DNA from: Anniella stebbinsi
Taxonomy: Eukaryota > Chordata > Lepidosauria > Squamata > Anniellidae
Direction of reading: 5' to 3'
Assembly (NCBI GenBank): GCA_029215795.1
Contig: JARDYH010000004.1
Location: 199,812,017 to 199,876,016, forward strand
Length of the DNA stretch: 64,000 nucleotides
Shown: in pieces, positions 12,301 to 22,849 of the stretch
How the letters are laid out: each line of letters starts with the position of its first letter
Numbering within the stretch: the first letter of the stretch is position 1
Translations under genes and position numbers: made by a program
The notes under the pieces: generated by a model
Databases searched by the model: none
The model's input: the letters and a program-made list of their open reading frames with translations, nothing else
Told to the model about the DNA's origin: nothing

Positions 12301-13223
12301 GAGGAACATAAAGTCTAGCTAACAAGAATGCTCTCCTATATTTGGGAACTGTATTGAACTTTTTTTAAAAAGCCTATGAAACCAAACAAGAAATGCAATG
12401 GCAAAACATCACATTAAAAAAAACACAGTTCAATATTATTCAATTCCATTTTGATACAACAACTGTGGCTTTAACAGAACTGTGCCTGATCTTACTTGAC
12501 CTGATCTCAGTACACAGAACTACCTTAGTGATAGGGAACAGATTGTGATATACTGTGACTTTGTGTCTGATAAGCTTTATTGTGGTACTAAGGAATAAAT
12601 CAACTAGGCAATGTCTGATTGACAGGTGGCATAAGAAAAATATTGCAAGCTTGCTTGTAGTTTAGAATTAAATTTCCAATGGTAGGTAAAGGTCCTTTAG
12701 TCAGTGGTTCATGGGAATCTTGTAGGTAAGCAACAAGGCTAGCAGTATTAGAGAGTGCATGGTACAGAAATAAATATTGCCATTCCTAAATAACAAGCCA
12801 AGTGGGCCAGGAGTAAAGAAATCATAAATGAGTTACAAAATCAGATTATGGGGCTGCATTTAGAGACATAAAAAACCGTTAGAAGAGGTTTTACGGAAAA
12901 TCATTGAGGTCCCTCTTGGAAACATCCTAATGCTATCCAGAACAATGACAAATACCTTGACACATTAAATAGTTAACAGCAAAGGAAAGAAACCCATAAC
13001 TCAACAAGATTATATATTCCTACCACTTTCATACATCTGATCTGATGAAGCTAGCTGCTGATTACTAAAGTTAATATAACAAATCTGTCAATCCCTAAAC
13101 TTCCATAGCACTGACTTTTTGATGTCCTTACAATTGTTGTTCTCCATATATGGAAGATTTTTCTAAAGAAACCAGCTTCAATTTAAATATGGCTTAAAAA
13201 CTGGCCACAATCAATACTCTCAT
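12301..13223. other. AT-rich sequence upstream of the L1 insertion
   Basis: No gene or intact repeat was recognised. Confidence 0.4.
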
Positions 13224-13238
13224 AGAACCCCCCCAAAG
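13224..13238. repeat. Left target-site duplication of L1 copy 1
   Basis: The 15-mer 'agaacccccccaaag' here is repeated exactly at 19,018-19,032, directly after the poly-A tail. This defines the insertion boundaries. The inferred first-strand nick is gttct/atgag on the bottom strand, a pyrimidine/purine junction as expected of an L1 endonuclease. Confidence 0.93.
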
Positions 13239-13819
13239 GGGGGCGTGGCCTAGCAGAACATGGGGTAGGTCGTATATCCTTCATCCTCCGAAAGAAGCAG
13301 TGAATTAAATGTAAATTCCCTATTTTAAAAGAGCGATTTGTTACATATAAGTCTGCTAAGGAGAGGGGAAAGCTTACTGAAGAGGCTGCAGCTGGGAGAA
13401 GATTTATGATTTTACAATCGGCTTGGCGGAGGGAGGTGTCGGACCGACAGCTTTGAAGTACGCTGAAGGTAAATAAAAGACGTATTTACAATGCTGGCTG
13501 ATTGAATGGACGGTAGAAAGCTTGTTAACTTCCAGAAAAGAGATTTTTTAAGCTTTGGAAAGCCTTTAAGCTTCCAAGCGTGGAAAGACTGCAGGTTGTA
13601 TAACGGAGTTGCTGAGAGGAGGGGCTAGCTTTGCCCGAGGAGAAACGAAACTAAAGGTCTCAGCCGTGGCAATTAAAAGAACAATTAAAAGATTATAAGT
13701 GATTAAAAGGCTGTTCGGGAGATAGAGAAGCCAGAGGGTGTGACTGTGGGAAAGAGACTTTGATCCCTGGCTTGAAGTGGCTGTGTGCTTATCGGATAGG
13801 CTTGAATAGTTCATGATTT
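13239..13819 (+). promoter_or_regulatory. L1 copy 1 5' UTR / internal promoter region
   Basis: This is the untranslated leader between the element's G-rich first bases and the ORF1 start. By analogy with other L1s it should hold the internal polymerase II promoter, but no specific transcription-factor site was identified. At about 580 bp it is short. The opposite-strand 82-codon frame inside it is taken as chance. Confidence 0.55.
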
Positions 13820-14839
13820 ATGAGCATGAAGAAAATAACTTCTTGGAGTCGACTTAAGGGTGACCATCCGTCCGATAGAAGCTACAGGCTACTCCGTACT
13901 GATAAAATGTCAGATAAGGATTCTGAAAAGACAAAGAAGCAATCTCCTAGTCATGCCGGAAATGCCAGTGCTAAAATTGGAACTAAGCCAAGTGCAATTC
14001 CTAAAACAACCACAGGGAGGCAAGCTGACCCAACAGATGAGCTGATTCAGACTATCCAAAAGATGCTGGATCGAGCCATCTTAAAGCAAGATGGAAATAT
14101 TGAGCAGGCATTGCTGAAGCAAGAAGAACGATTGGCTAAAAGGATTACCGATTCGCAACAGCAACTCTTGGCAGGACTTCAAAAGGTGGAGAAAGAGGTT
14201 GGAGCTTTGCAGGAAGAAACTGGAGAACTAAAGGTTTTATATAAGAAACAAGAGGAACAGCTAACGCATCAGGATTTACGGCTTATTGCGATGGAGGACA
14301 GAGACCGAAGAGCAAACATACGCATAAGATCTTTTGGGGAGCAGCAAGGGGAGACCCTTAATAGTATAAGAGAATTAATCTTGGCATGGGTCAAACAGCT
14401 GGTGCCACAGGAAGATTGGAGAATGGAAGATATTGTGCGGGCCCATAGAGTGGGATATGGAAAGACAAGAGAGTTCCCAAGAGACATTATTGTGAAATTT
14501 GCTAACTATTACAAAAAAGAAAAATTAATGCAAGCAGTTAGAAGTCAAGGTCAACCAACGCTTCAAGCAACACCAATTGAGGTCTTCCAGGATTTGTGCC
14601 CCCAAACGGTGCAGTGGAGGAAGAGCGTTAGAATCTGTACAGGGGCATTGAAGAAGAAATCGATCTCCTATAATTGGGGATACCCAGTTTTTTTGAGATT
14701 TAGCTGGAACGGGAAGCAGCAAAGAATTACATCTTGTGAGCAAGGAATCGAGCTACTGGAGAAACTGGGCATAATGGATGCCACATCGGTTGGAGAAGAG
14801 AAACAAGACGAAGGCGCGGCAGGAGGGAGTAATGAATAG
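13820..14839 (+). CDS. L1 ORF1 protein (RNA-binding), intact
   Basis: The 339-residue frame is the nucleic-acid chaperone that coats L1 RNA in the cytoplasmic ribonucleoprotein. It has a Ser/Lys-rich N-terminus, a long heptad-rich coiled coil (about 72-160, trimerisation in known L1s), an RRM-like core (about 163-245, with 'RRANIRIRSFGE' and 'RDIIVKFANYYKKEKLM') and a C-terminal domain (about 246-318). Met-30 ('MSDKDSEK') is also conserved in copy 2 and could be the true start, since the sequence before it differs in the first few codons between copies. It lies 208 nt upstream of ORF2, the usual bicistronic order. No stop or frameshift was seen. Confidence 0.93.
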   Translation: MSMKKITSWSRLKGDHPSDRSYRLLRTDKMSDKDSEKTKKQSPSHAGNASAKIGTKPSAIPKTTTGRQADPTDELIQTIQKMLDRAILKQDGNIEQALLKQEERLAKRITDSQQQLLAGLQKVEKEVGALQEETGELKVLYKKQEEQLTHQDLRLIAMEDRDRRANIRIRSFGEQQGETLNSIRELILAWVKQLVPQEDWRMEDIVRAHRVGYGKTREFPRDIIVKFANYYKKEKLMQAVRSQGQPTLQATPIEVFQDLCPQTVQWRKSVRICTGALKKKSISYNWGYPVFLRFSWNGKQQRITSCEQGIELLEKLGIMDATSVGEEKQDEGAAGGSNE

Positions 14840-15047
14840 AAGATACGGAGGGAGGGTAGACGTTATCCTGGAATGTTGGGCCGAGTTCCCCCCCCCTTAA
14901 GAGTTCTAAGAAGATTGGGACCAATGCCCAGGAAGCTGGTGAGGAGGGGGGTGAAAATGGGGGTGAATGTGGGGGGGAGGGTTAGGGAGGGGGGGGATTG
15001 TGTTACACAGAGGGAGACCGACTTAAAGACGTGTGTGAAAGGGAGAG

Positions 15048-18000
15048 ATGGAAAATAAACTTAGATTGGCAACATTGAATGTTAAAGGGCTAGGAACAGT
15101 AATTAAAAGGAAAAGAATTGAAATGTTATTAAAGAACAAAAAAATAGATGTAATTTTTTTGCAGGAAACTCATCAGGCCAAAGATGGAGTTAATGAGCTT
15201 CGAATGAGGGAGGTGGGCGTTTATGAGAAGGCATATGGAACTTCGAAATCAAGAGGGGTGGCAATAATAATTTCAAAAACATGTGGCATAACTATTCAAA
15301 GTGTAAAGAAAGATAAAAACGGAAGGTTCCTTATTATGTTCTGCAGGTTGGGAGAAGAGGAATATGTATTGGTGAATGTCTATGCTCCAAATGGAAAACA
15401 AATGGATTTTATTGATGAAGTATTTAACGTGTTGGGAGAAGTGGGTAAAAAGCACATCGTGATGGCAGGTGACTTTAATATGGTACTAGATATAGGGAAA
15501 GATAGGGATAATATATTAAAAGATACTAAGAGGGTGGGGAAGACAGAGTTAAGCAAATTAATGGAAGGGAAAGAATTAATGGACGTGTGGAGAGTTATAA
15601 GAGGGGAAGAAAGGAAGTATACCTTCTACTCACAGAGATTTAAGAGTTATTCAAGGATAGATTATATTTTTGTATCAAAAAATATGTTACCCAAAATTAT
15701 AGACTGTGATATTGGAGTTATCAAGGTTACTGATCACGCGTTAATGATAATGGACATGGAAACCAAAAAAGATTATAGACAAGCGAAGAGATGGAGATTG
15801 GATGTAAGGTTGCTGAATAAAAAAGATATAATGGAGAAGATAAAGAAAGAATTGCAGGAAATATGGGAGATTAATGAAAAAGAGAATAACCGGCAGGACA
15901 TATTGTGGGATACGATGAAAGCTGTGGTAAGAGGGATTTGTATTAGGGAAAGTTGTACATTAAAAAAACAACAGGAAGCCCAAAATAAAAAGATTGAAGA
16001 GGAGGTAAGGAGTTTGGAAGAAAAGTTAAAGGAGACAAAAGATAAACGCCTAATTGCCCAAATTCAAGCTAAGAAAAAGGAATTAGAGAAAGAAGAATTA
16101 GAACAAGTACAAAAAAAATTGTTGTATTTAAAAAGAGATTTTTTTGAATATAGCAATAGGAATTCAAAGATGCTGGCCAGATCCACACAGTTAGAAAAGG
16201 CTAAGAATATGATAGGGACAATAAAGGATAAGTCAGGGAATAGTTGTAATTTAATGAAAGATAAATTAAATATATTTAAGGATTTTTATAGTGAATTATA
16301 TACATCAGGGTCGGGACCGCAAGATAAGGTACTGGAATATGTAGAGAGGAATTGGAAAATAAAATTACAGGAGCAGGATAGGGAATATATGGAAGGTTTA
16401 GTTACGGAAAAAGAGATAGAGGGAGTTATTGATAAACTGAAAGGAGGAAAATCACCAGGGATGGATGGATTGGGGTCGGAGTATTATAAGCTTTTTAAAG
16501 GAATTTTATTACCAAGATTAAAGAAATTATTTAATAACATAATAGAGGGGGGGAAGACTCCGCCATCATGGGATTATTCCCTGATTATATTAATTCCAAA
16601 ACCAGGTAAGGACTTAACGGATCCCGCATCATATAGACCAATTTCCTTAATAAATCAAGATTCAAAGATATTTACAGCAATATTGGCAAAAAGAATGGCC
16701 ACATTTATTTGTAAATATATTAAAAAAGATCAGTGTGGATTTATTCCGGGTAGGCAAATGTCTAACTTAATGGGAAGAGTATTAAGTATAATTAATATTA
16801 TAAAAAAAAGGAATTTAAAAGCAGGCTTGTTAGCATTGGACATATTCAAAGCCTTTGATTGTGTGGAATGGCCAGCGCTTAAAACAATATTAAAAACCTT
16901 TGGGTTTGGAGACAAATTTATGGGAGTGATGGATAAGTTGTATAAAAACAATAAAGCGGAAATATTGGTTAATGATGGGTTAACACAACAGATTACACTA
17001 GCCCGAGGAACTAGGCAGGGATGTCCTCTTTCACCGATCTTATTCGCAATAGTAATAGAAATTTTGGCAAATGTAATAAGGGAAGATGAAAGAGTGAAGG
17101 GGATAGGAAGAAAAGAGAAGATTAAAATGAATATGTTTGCGGACGATACTTTACTGACCGTAGAAGACCCCCTAGGGAGTGCAGAGGTGATTAAGAAACA
17201 TTTAAGAGAATTTGGAGAAATTACGGGATTAAAAGTAAATTGGGGGAAGTCAGAAATGATGTTATTTAATTATAATAAGGAAGAACTGGAAGAAGGTAAG
17301 GTTAAGTTGGGTCTTAGACTTAAAAATATAGTACGTTACTTAGGGATTAATATTGATAGAGATTTAGAAAGGTTAGAGGAACTTAATTTGGTAGCTTTAA
17401 AAAAACAAGTAGGGGAGAAATTAGAAGTATATAAGAAATTAAAACATTCTTGGTTTGGTAGAATAGCAATTATTAAAATGAAGATTTTACCTAAGATTAA
17501 TTTTTTGTTTAGAATGTTACCAATTAAAATATCAGACGTAGAGTTGAAAAGTTGGCAAAATATAATTAATGCATATTGTAATGGGAATAAGAAAGCTAGG
17601 ATTAATAAAGGGTTATGGTACAAGGCTCAAAAGAAGGGGGGTTTAGGACTTCCAAATATTAAGTATTATTATATAGCTAATCAGTTAAGATATGTTATAA
17701 GTGGTATTCTAGGGGAGGAAGATTTGGAGTGGTTGGAGACGCAAACTAGGGAAATAGATTATAAACTGAAAAATATTTTTTTCAAAAAAATTCAAAAGAA
17801 AGAATTAAAGGGACTGGACAACCCTTTGTTGATAAATATAGTGGAGATCTGGGAGAAATTTAGGGGGAAGCTGATACCAGGAGATTCACCACTTGCCCCA
17901 GTGGTAGTAGTGGAAAATTTCCCAAGAGTGTTAAAAGTGGAGATTGAAGCGAGATTGAAAGATAAGGAAATAATTAAGTTAAGGAAGTGGATGGAAAAGT

Positions 18001-18884
18001 TGAAGGATAATGAGCAAATTAAAGAGCTATTGATAGGTCAAAAATTAGCATGGTTTAAATGTATACAGTTAGGGAAATGGACTCAGGAATGGAAACTGAA
18101 AAATAATAAGTGTAGAAATAATACAAGATTTGAAGAGTTAATAGAGTCAAAAGGTAGGAAAGAAGAAAATAAAATTAAGAAAGGGTTGACTAGTGAGATA
18201 TATAAACTATTGATAGAGGAGGAGTTTCAAAATTCACTTAAAGCAATAAAAAAGGTTTGGGAAGAGGATGTGAATGGAGAAATTAAGGAATACAACTGGG
18301 AGAGGTTGTGGAATGCAAGAATGTTAAAATTGTTATCGATCAGAATTAAGGAGAATTTTTATAAGGTATTGTGGAGATGGTATCTAACACCGGTTAGATT
18401 TCACCAGATAGATAAAAAAATATCTAAAAATTGTTGGAGGGGATGCCAGGAGGTTGGAACTTATTACCATATGTGGTGGAGCTATGAATATGTACAAAAA
18501 TTTTGGAAAAGGGTATTTAAAGAAATAAGTGAAATAATTGGAAGTAAAGTGGAATTAAACCCGAAGCTTGCTCTACTAGCAATTTGGGATAGAGGGGAAG
18601 AGGACAAAAACAAGAGAGAATTGATAAACAACCTCCTGACACCTGTTAGACTAATGATTGCAAAAAATTGGAAAGGACAAGGAAGCTATACAATAGAAGA
18701 ATGGTATAAAGAAATATGGGATATGGCTTTGAATGATATGCTGACTTGTAAAATGAAATTAAAGAGGGGAATGTCCGGTAAAAATGATTTTGGGGAAATA
18801 TGGAGTCCCCTATTGGAATATGTATTAAGATTGGGGAAGGGACAAACACCTTCAAAAGAGTCGATAAATTTTTGGATAGAATAA
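15048..18884 (+). CDS. L1 ORF2 protein (endonuclease/RT), intact frame
   Basis: The 1,278-residue frame nicks target DNA and reverse-transcribes the L1 RNA. An AP-type endonuclease occupies about 1-240, with the expected residues N11, E40 ('LQETHQ'), Y112, D142 and N144 ('GDFN'), D205 ('SRID'), D229 and H230. The reverse transcriptase has motif A D598 ('LDIFKAFD'), motif B at 652-666 ('RQGCPLSP') and motif C 'FADD' at 697-700. The C-terminal motif should be C-x3-C-x7-H-x4-C. Here C1129, C1133 and H1141 are present but position 1146 is Tyr (TAT), where copy 2 has Cys (TGT). Length and order are normal for vertebrate L1. Apart from that substitution it looks functional. Confidence 0.95.
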   Translation: MENKLRLATLNVKGLGTVIKRKRIEMLLKNKKIDVIFLQETHQAKDGVNELRMREVGVYEKAYGTSKSRGVAIIISKTCGITIQSVKKDKNGRFLIMFCRLGEEEYVLVNVYAPNGKQMDFIDEVFNVLGEVGKKHIVMAGDFNMVLDIGKDRDNILKDTKRVGKTELSKLMEGKELMDVWRVIRGEERKYTFYSQRFKSYSRIDYIFVSKNMLPKIIDCDIGVIKVTDHALMIMDMETKKDYRQAKRWRLDVRLLNKKDIMEKIKKELQEIWEINEKENNRQDILWDTMKAVVRGICIRESCTLKKQQEAQNKKIEEEVRSLEEKLKETKDKRLIAQIQAKKKELEKEELEQVQKKLLYLKRDFFEYSNRNSKMLARSTQLEKAKNMIGTIKDKSGNSCNLMKDKLNIFKDFYSELYTSGSGPQDKVLEYVERNWKIKLQEQDREYMEGLVTEKEIEGVIDKLKGGKSPGMDGLGSEYYKLFKGILLPRLKKLFNNIIEGGKTPPSWDYSLIILIPKPGKDLTDPASYRPISLINQDSKIFTAILAKRMATFICKYIKKDQCGFIPGRQMSNLMGRVLSIINIIKKRNLKAGLLALDIFKAFDCVEWPALKTILKTFGFGDKFMGVMDKLYKNNKAEILVNDGLTQQITLARGTRQGCPLSPILFAIVIEILANVIREDERVKGIGRKEKIKMNMFADDTLLTVEDPLGSAEVIKKHLREFGEITGLKVNWGKSEMMLFNYNKEELEEGKVKLGLRLKNIVRYLGINIDRDLERLEELNLVALKKQVGEKLEVYKKLKHSWFGRIAIIKMKILPKINFLFRMLPIKISDVELKSWQNIINAYCNGNKKARINKGLWYKAQKKGGLGLPNIKYYYIANQLRYVISGILGEEDLEWLETQTREIDYKLKNIFFKKIQKKELKGLDNPLLINIVEIWEKFRGKLIPGDSPLAPVVVVENFPRVLKVEIEARLKDKEIIKLRKWMEKLKDNEQIKELLIGQKLAWFKCIQLGKWTQEWKLKNNKCRNNTRFEELIESKGRKEENKIKKGLTSEIYKLLIEEEFQNSLKAIKKVWEEDVNGEIKEYNWERLWNARMLKLLSIRIKENFYKVLWRWYLTPVRFHQIDKKISKNCWRGCQEVGTYYHMWWSYEYVQKFWKRVFKEISEIIGSKVELNPKLALLAIWDRGEEDKNKRELINNLLTPVRLMIAKNWKGQGSYTIEEWYKEIWDMALNDMLTCKMKLKRGMSGKNDFGEIWSPLLEYVLRLGKGQTPSKESINFWIE

Positions 18885-19017
18885 AAGATTAAGAGAAGGT
18901 CTCATGGTGTGGGGGTGCACGGGGGGGATTATCGTGGATTATGTATGTATTTTATGTTATTTTATGTTATTATTATGTTGAAATTAATAAAATTATTTCA
19001 AAAAAAAAAAAAAAAAA
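18885..19017 (+). other. L1 copy 1 3' UTR and poly-A tail
   Basis: The short 3' UTR has a G-rich 'tgtggggg' stretch, 'ttttatgtta' repeats, 'aataaaatt' as the likely polyadenylation signal and about 19 As. The same 3' UTR ends copy 2. Confidence 0.88.
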
Positions 19018-19032
19018 AGAACCCCCCCAAAG
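19018..19032. repeat. Right target-site duplication of L1 copy 1
   Basis: Exact copy of the 15-mer at 13,224-13,238. Confidence 0.93.
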
Positions 19033-20109
19033 AAACACTAATCCATAAGAGGTTATATGATCATGCATTTATTTTATACTAACATCAATTTTCCCAATAT
19101 ATCTATAACTATAAATTTAACTTTCATTACTATCTTCAAAGCATTTCAGCCATCTCTCCCAAATAAACTGAGTACAGACATCAATTCACTACCAGTGACC
19201 ATTTTTAAGAGAACCAGCATTATCTGAAGGAGGAATGGGAAATACATATGAGTGTAATCATTTTACCTACTGAGGCCTGCAGCGTGCTACAAGGCAGCAT
19301 TGCCAGAGGATGAGATTTCTAACAGAAAATCCCTCCGAAATAATATAATAGGGGGAGAGGGAGACAAAAGAACCACCTAACATAGAGATTGTCAGTAAAT
19401 ATACAACCAGAAATAGTGAAGGAATTGAAAACAGTCAGCTTGTGCTGAGGATTCCACAGGAACAAAGACATACATAGATGGACAGGAAACTCCAGGGTTT
19501 CAGAAATAGATCAAGGCCTATCAAAGGCCCTGCACATTACACATCTCCAACTAGGGGAGACTGACAAGATGTCATACCAAAAGGATAAAAGATGCAGATA
19601 AAAGCATACTTGTTTTGTCTCCCTCTAGAGGTTTGGAAGACATACATACAAGATTATTAGAGAAGTTCATCTTTCAATAACTGCTTATCACTAATTTAAA
19701 TCATTTGTTCTAATATGCCTTTCTGCTGCAATATTTCTTATGAAACACATGCAAATGGATTGCAGGCTTGTATCAGATTTGTGGTTAAAGCCTGTTCCAC
19801 TTTTAACAAATACAAGAAAACAAGCAGCTGCTCTTCAGTATTATTCCATGCAATACAAACCAGTGGAAAATCCTGATCAAATAATAATAATTTTGTAATT
19901 TTTAAACTATAGTATTTTTGTGAAGATAGAATGCCTTTTTGAAGAGAAACTACAAATAACTCCACACAAAGAAAAATAATATTTGGATTTCTGCCTTAAA
20001 AGCTATGCTGAAGTCATTATCACACTGACAGGCAAGTATCTAGAAGCAGAAACAAAGAAATAAAGAACTGGTTCTGTTCTGTCCATATCCTACAACTAAG
20101 TTGCAATTA
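19033..20109. other. Unique sequence, no gene recognised
   Basis: Nothing with family features was found in this stretch. Confidence 0.4.
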
Positions 20110-20200
20110 CTTTACAATCCTACGCATGTTTACTCTGCACTAAGTCCCAATATGTTCAACGGTCTTACTCCCAATTACGCGTGCTCAGATTCACAGTCTG
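20110..20200. repeat. Short palindromic repeat (caatcctatgc family)
   Basis: The left half carries 'caatcctacgcatgtttact' and 'aagtccca'; the right half has the inverted 'cttactcccaattacgcgtg'. It is the same family as at 2738, 25,495 and 63,765. Confidence 0.55.
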
Positions 20201-20334
20201 TCACACAAATATTCAAAGTAAAATATATCAATGCCAGTTCACCCTATAAGAGTACATTGCAAATCAAGTCAGTAAAATAAAACAGCATTTTACAGCATAA
20301 GAATGTTTTTTTCTGTGTTTAGAAATAGCTTAGA

Positions 20335-20480
20335 TAGGGTAACAAGATGCAAAGACAAACTGGATATCTTTTTCTTTAATGGTCGTGAAGTGGGAATTTC
20401 AACAGGTGCACTGAAAAAAGCTACACTCTTCTGCATAACTCAGAGGAGCCCTGTTCTCCTTTACAACTGGCACTTAAGGC
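20335..20480. repeat. Decayed 'ggtcaccctag' family MITE
   Basis: 'agggtaac' (end), 'gggaatttcaacaggtgcac' and 'gaggagccctgttctcc' match the modules of the palindromic MITE family at 6957 and 22,037. The right end is eroded. Confidence 0.45.
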
Positions 20481-20764
20481 ATGTTGCAAATATCAACATA
20501 TAAATATGCAGTGTACAGGAAGGTTGGTGCAGTGATAACATTCACTAATATGATGTGGTGATAGCAATTACTTTAAATTTCATTTCCTTGTTTAAATATC
20601 AGACAATTCACAGAAAACAGACCAATCTATGGTTATTCACTGCAGCAACTAAATGGAGGATATTCAGAAGCAGTGAATTCCTGAATACCAGATGCAGGAA
20701 ACATGCAACAAAAGAAAGACATCACTGGCATGTCCTACTTGTGACTTTCCAGAGGCACCTTACT

Positions 20765-20835
20765 TTCTATGGCTTGAGACAGAATGCTGGACTAATTAGA
20801 CCTTGGTGTGATGCATCATGACACTTCTTATGATC
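20765..20835 (+). repeat. Fragment of CR1-type LINE 3' end
   Basis: 'cagaatgctggactaattag' followed by 'accttggtgtgat' and 'cttcttatgatc' matches the 3' terminus of the CR1-like tail that is more complete at 30,225-31,000. Confidence 0.5.
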
Positions 20836-20889
20836 ATTACTCTCTGGATACTGTAAGGGGGGAAAGGCCTGGAATTGAGAGGTGCACTC

Positions 20890-21870
20890 AGGATGTTAGT
20901 TAGTTTATTTATTTATTTATTTCGGTCACGGACCAGTACAACAGAAAACATCAGCAGTAGTAATAATAATATTAAAAAACCCGATAAAATACATACAATA
21001 AAATACATACAATAAAATACATACAATAAAATACATACTAAAAAAAACAAAACAGTCACAACCTGAATCTAAAATATTATTGTTCATCAATAAAACTCTT
21101 CAACATTAATTTCCATTAGTTTATGGCAGCCACACAAAAAGTAACCTTTGGAGTAACCTGAGAATTCTGATTGGACAGAAGATGTTTTAGGTAGTATTCA
21201 TCTGATCTACTGGGGGTTCATTGTAAGATAGGGATTATAAATGTTTGGTGCAAATCCCAGTAAAGGAGCAGTACAACAGAACATGGCCTACTGTTTCCAC
21301 ATTACCCATCTCAAAGGGGCATACCCGTTCTTGGTAGGGTATATTTCTAAACCTTCCATCCAATAGGGCTGAAGGCAGAACACTGAACCTGTCTAGAGTG
21401 AGAGCTTTCCTGAATTTAGGAATATTAAAATCCACCAGATATTTTGCACATGCAAAGGTCATCCCATTATCTCTAAATTCAAGGTACATTGAGGCCAGAC
21501 TCAAATGATTTTGCAATTCCATATCCCAAATACGCTACTGAATTGTTATTTTAGCTTTTTTGTAACCAAGAGCAACTAGGGCATTTGGTGAAAAAGCCCA
21601 GATTTCTCAATTTCTCATATAGCGTAGATTTCCATTTTGTCTGGCATGTATCAATCAATGTCAATAGAGCTAAACCCACTGGGGAGAAAATCAGCTTCAG
21701 CCAGTAATGAATCCTAAGGATCCATGCACAGGCCTCAACAAAGATTTGCCCCACCTCTAAACAAACAATTACATTGGGAACACAACATGAGACTCCCAAC
21801 ACTGCAAGCAAAAACTTAGTCTGAGTGGCTTCAAAGGGGGCAAAACTTTTATATGCACACAACTGGGATC
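20890..21870 (-). pseudogene. LINE 3' half, degraded
   Basis: On the minus strand two adjoining open pieces (21,862-21,551 and 21,522-21,235) encode a LINE C-terminal region. The distal piece has 'KFRKALTLDRFSVLP', 'LLDGRFRNIPYQERVCPF' and 'VETVGHVLLYCSF', a Cys/His-bearing tail like that at 62,868-63,167. The 3' end lies near 20,900, where the + strand shows (ttta)n, followed by a microsatellite of 'aatacatacaataaa' units (about 20,988-21,040). It is 5'-truncated, with at least one disruption near 21,535. The clade is undetermined. Confidence 0.65.
20985..21042. repeat. Tandem repeat of 'ataaaatacatacaa'
   Basis: Near-perfect copies of a ~15-bp A-rich unit lie in the 3' end of a LINE. Expansion of LINE 3' termini into microsatellites is common. 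Confidence 0.85.
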
Positions 21871-22036
21871 CATAAACATCTGGATGGACAACCCAGAAAA
21901 TGAATCTGAAATTGTCTTAATAACCTATAATTGGACATAAAGGACAGGTTTCCAAAAGATCTTAATATGCAAGGAATTTGACCACCTAGATCAATTCTCT
22001 GAGCCATAAGCGATCTTCCTTATTCAATTTAGAAGC

Positions 22037-22203
22037 TGACAAGATACAAAAGAGGGCAGGTCTTCTGCAGCTTTAACTGTTCTAACGAAGAGGGAATTTC
22101 ACCAGGTGCTGCTTTCATACAAATGACACCTGCTGAAATTCCCTTTTCTATACACCTGTTAAAGGTAGAGGAGCCCTGTCCTCCTTTCCATATGGTCACC
22201 CTA
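22037..22203. mobile_element. Palindromic MITE, 'ggtcaccctag' family, copy 2
   Basis: The order is 'gatacaaaagagggcagg', 'gcagctttaactgtt', 'agagggaatttcaccaggtg', then the inverted 'gacacctgctgaaattccc' and terminal 'atatggtcaccctag'. The inverted halves are nearly as in copy 1 and the central copy at 59,683. Confidence 0.65.
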
Positions 22204-22561
22204 GGGTGCCTCTACAAGAGGCATTTAAAGCTCTTTCAAGGCGCATTAAAAAAAATTACCTCTACAAGAACGGAGCGCAAATCTCCCCGATTATGCGCTA
22301 TCTCCCCGATTATGCGCATTATCGAATGCTCGTTAAATCGCGAGTTTTATTTTGCTCCGTCCGGTAAAGTGCATTTTGACTGTGTGAATAAGCGCTTATG
22401 CGCATTAACTACTTGTAAAGTGCATTTTGGACATCCGTTAATGCGCTTCGCCGCCTCTCGCCGCCTCTCGTGCAGAGGGATTAGGCGTAAATGCGCTTCT
22501 GCGATTATGCGCATAATTGCCTAACCAGGCGCAAAAGCGAATCCTTGTAGAGGGGACCCTA
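22202..22561. mobile_element. CpG-rich element with TIRs and 'atgcgc' repeats
   Basis: The ends are inverted: 'tagggtgcctctacaag' at the left and 'cttgtagaggggacccta' at the right. The ~360-bp interior repeats 'attatgcgc', 'aatgcgc' and related words at least seven times in both orientations, giving a CpG density far above the neighbouring sequence. It abuts the MITE at 22,037-22,203. It has no ORF, no convincing target duplication and no recognised family; TAGGG termini are compatible with hAT. Confidence 0.6.
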
Positions 22562-22564
22562 GTT

Positions 22565-22588
22565 CCTTTTTTTTTTTTTTTTTTTTTA
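22565..22588. repeat. Poly-T run
   Basis: More than 20 consecutive T residues follow directly after the CpG-rich element. It could be the tail of a retroposed minus-strand sequence, but the flank does not identify one. Confidence 0.8.
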
Positions 22589-22849
22589 GCTCCGTGGGAC
22601 CCTGTAGGATCAGAGTGGAAATCACCCACTGCACTAGAAAACCCAGAGCCCTAACTCTGGAAGCAACGAAAATCTGAGGTGAACCAAAAAGTGGTGCCTA
22701 TAACACCTTGGGGGGGATTGCAGAATCAAGACCAACCTCATACCTTGTCTCCTCTACACTGCTGGCTTGTGTTTTTAAGTGGTAAGCAAGAGCAGAGCGG
22801 CAGCTGTTTTGGCCACTCTTGCCACACAGCTCTGTAGCCAGCCAAAATA

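Larger units (their letters stand above)
13239..19017 (+). mobile_element. Full-length L1-clade LINE, copy 1
   Basis: The element starts with 'gggggcgtggcctagcagaa', has a ~580-bp 5' UTR, ORF1, a 208-nt G-rich spacer, ORF2, a ~115-bp 3' UTR with 'aataaaattatttc' and a poly-A tail. It is bounded by an exact 15-bp duplication. The 5' end coincides with the 5' end of copy 2 (near 48,217), so both are full length. Both ORFs are uninterrupted, which together with the unmutated duplication points to a young insertion. The one conspicuous defect is a lost cysteine in the C-terminal zinc motif of ORF2. L1s transpose by target-primed reverse transcription. Confidence 0.95.

Noticed and set aside
13566..13814. 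Antisense 82-codon frame in the L1 5' UTR (possible ORF0-like gene)
   Set aside because: An antisense ORF0 is known only from primate L1. Copy 2 does not clearly keep this frame and there is no supporting motif.
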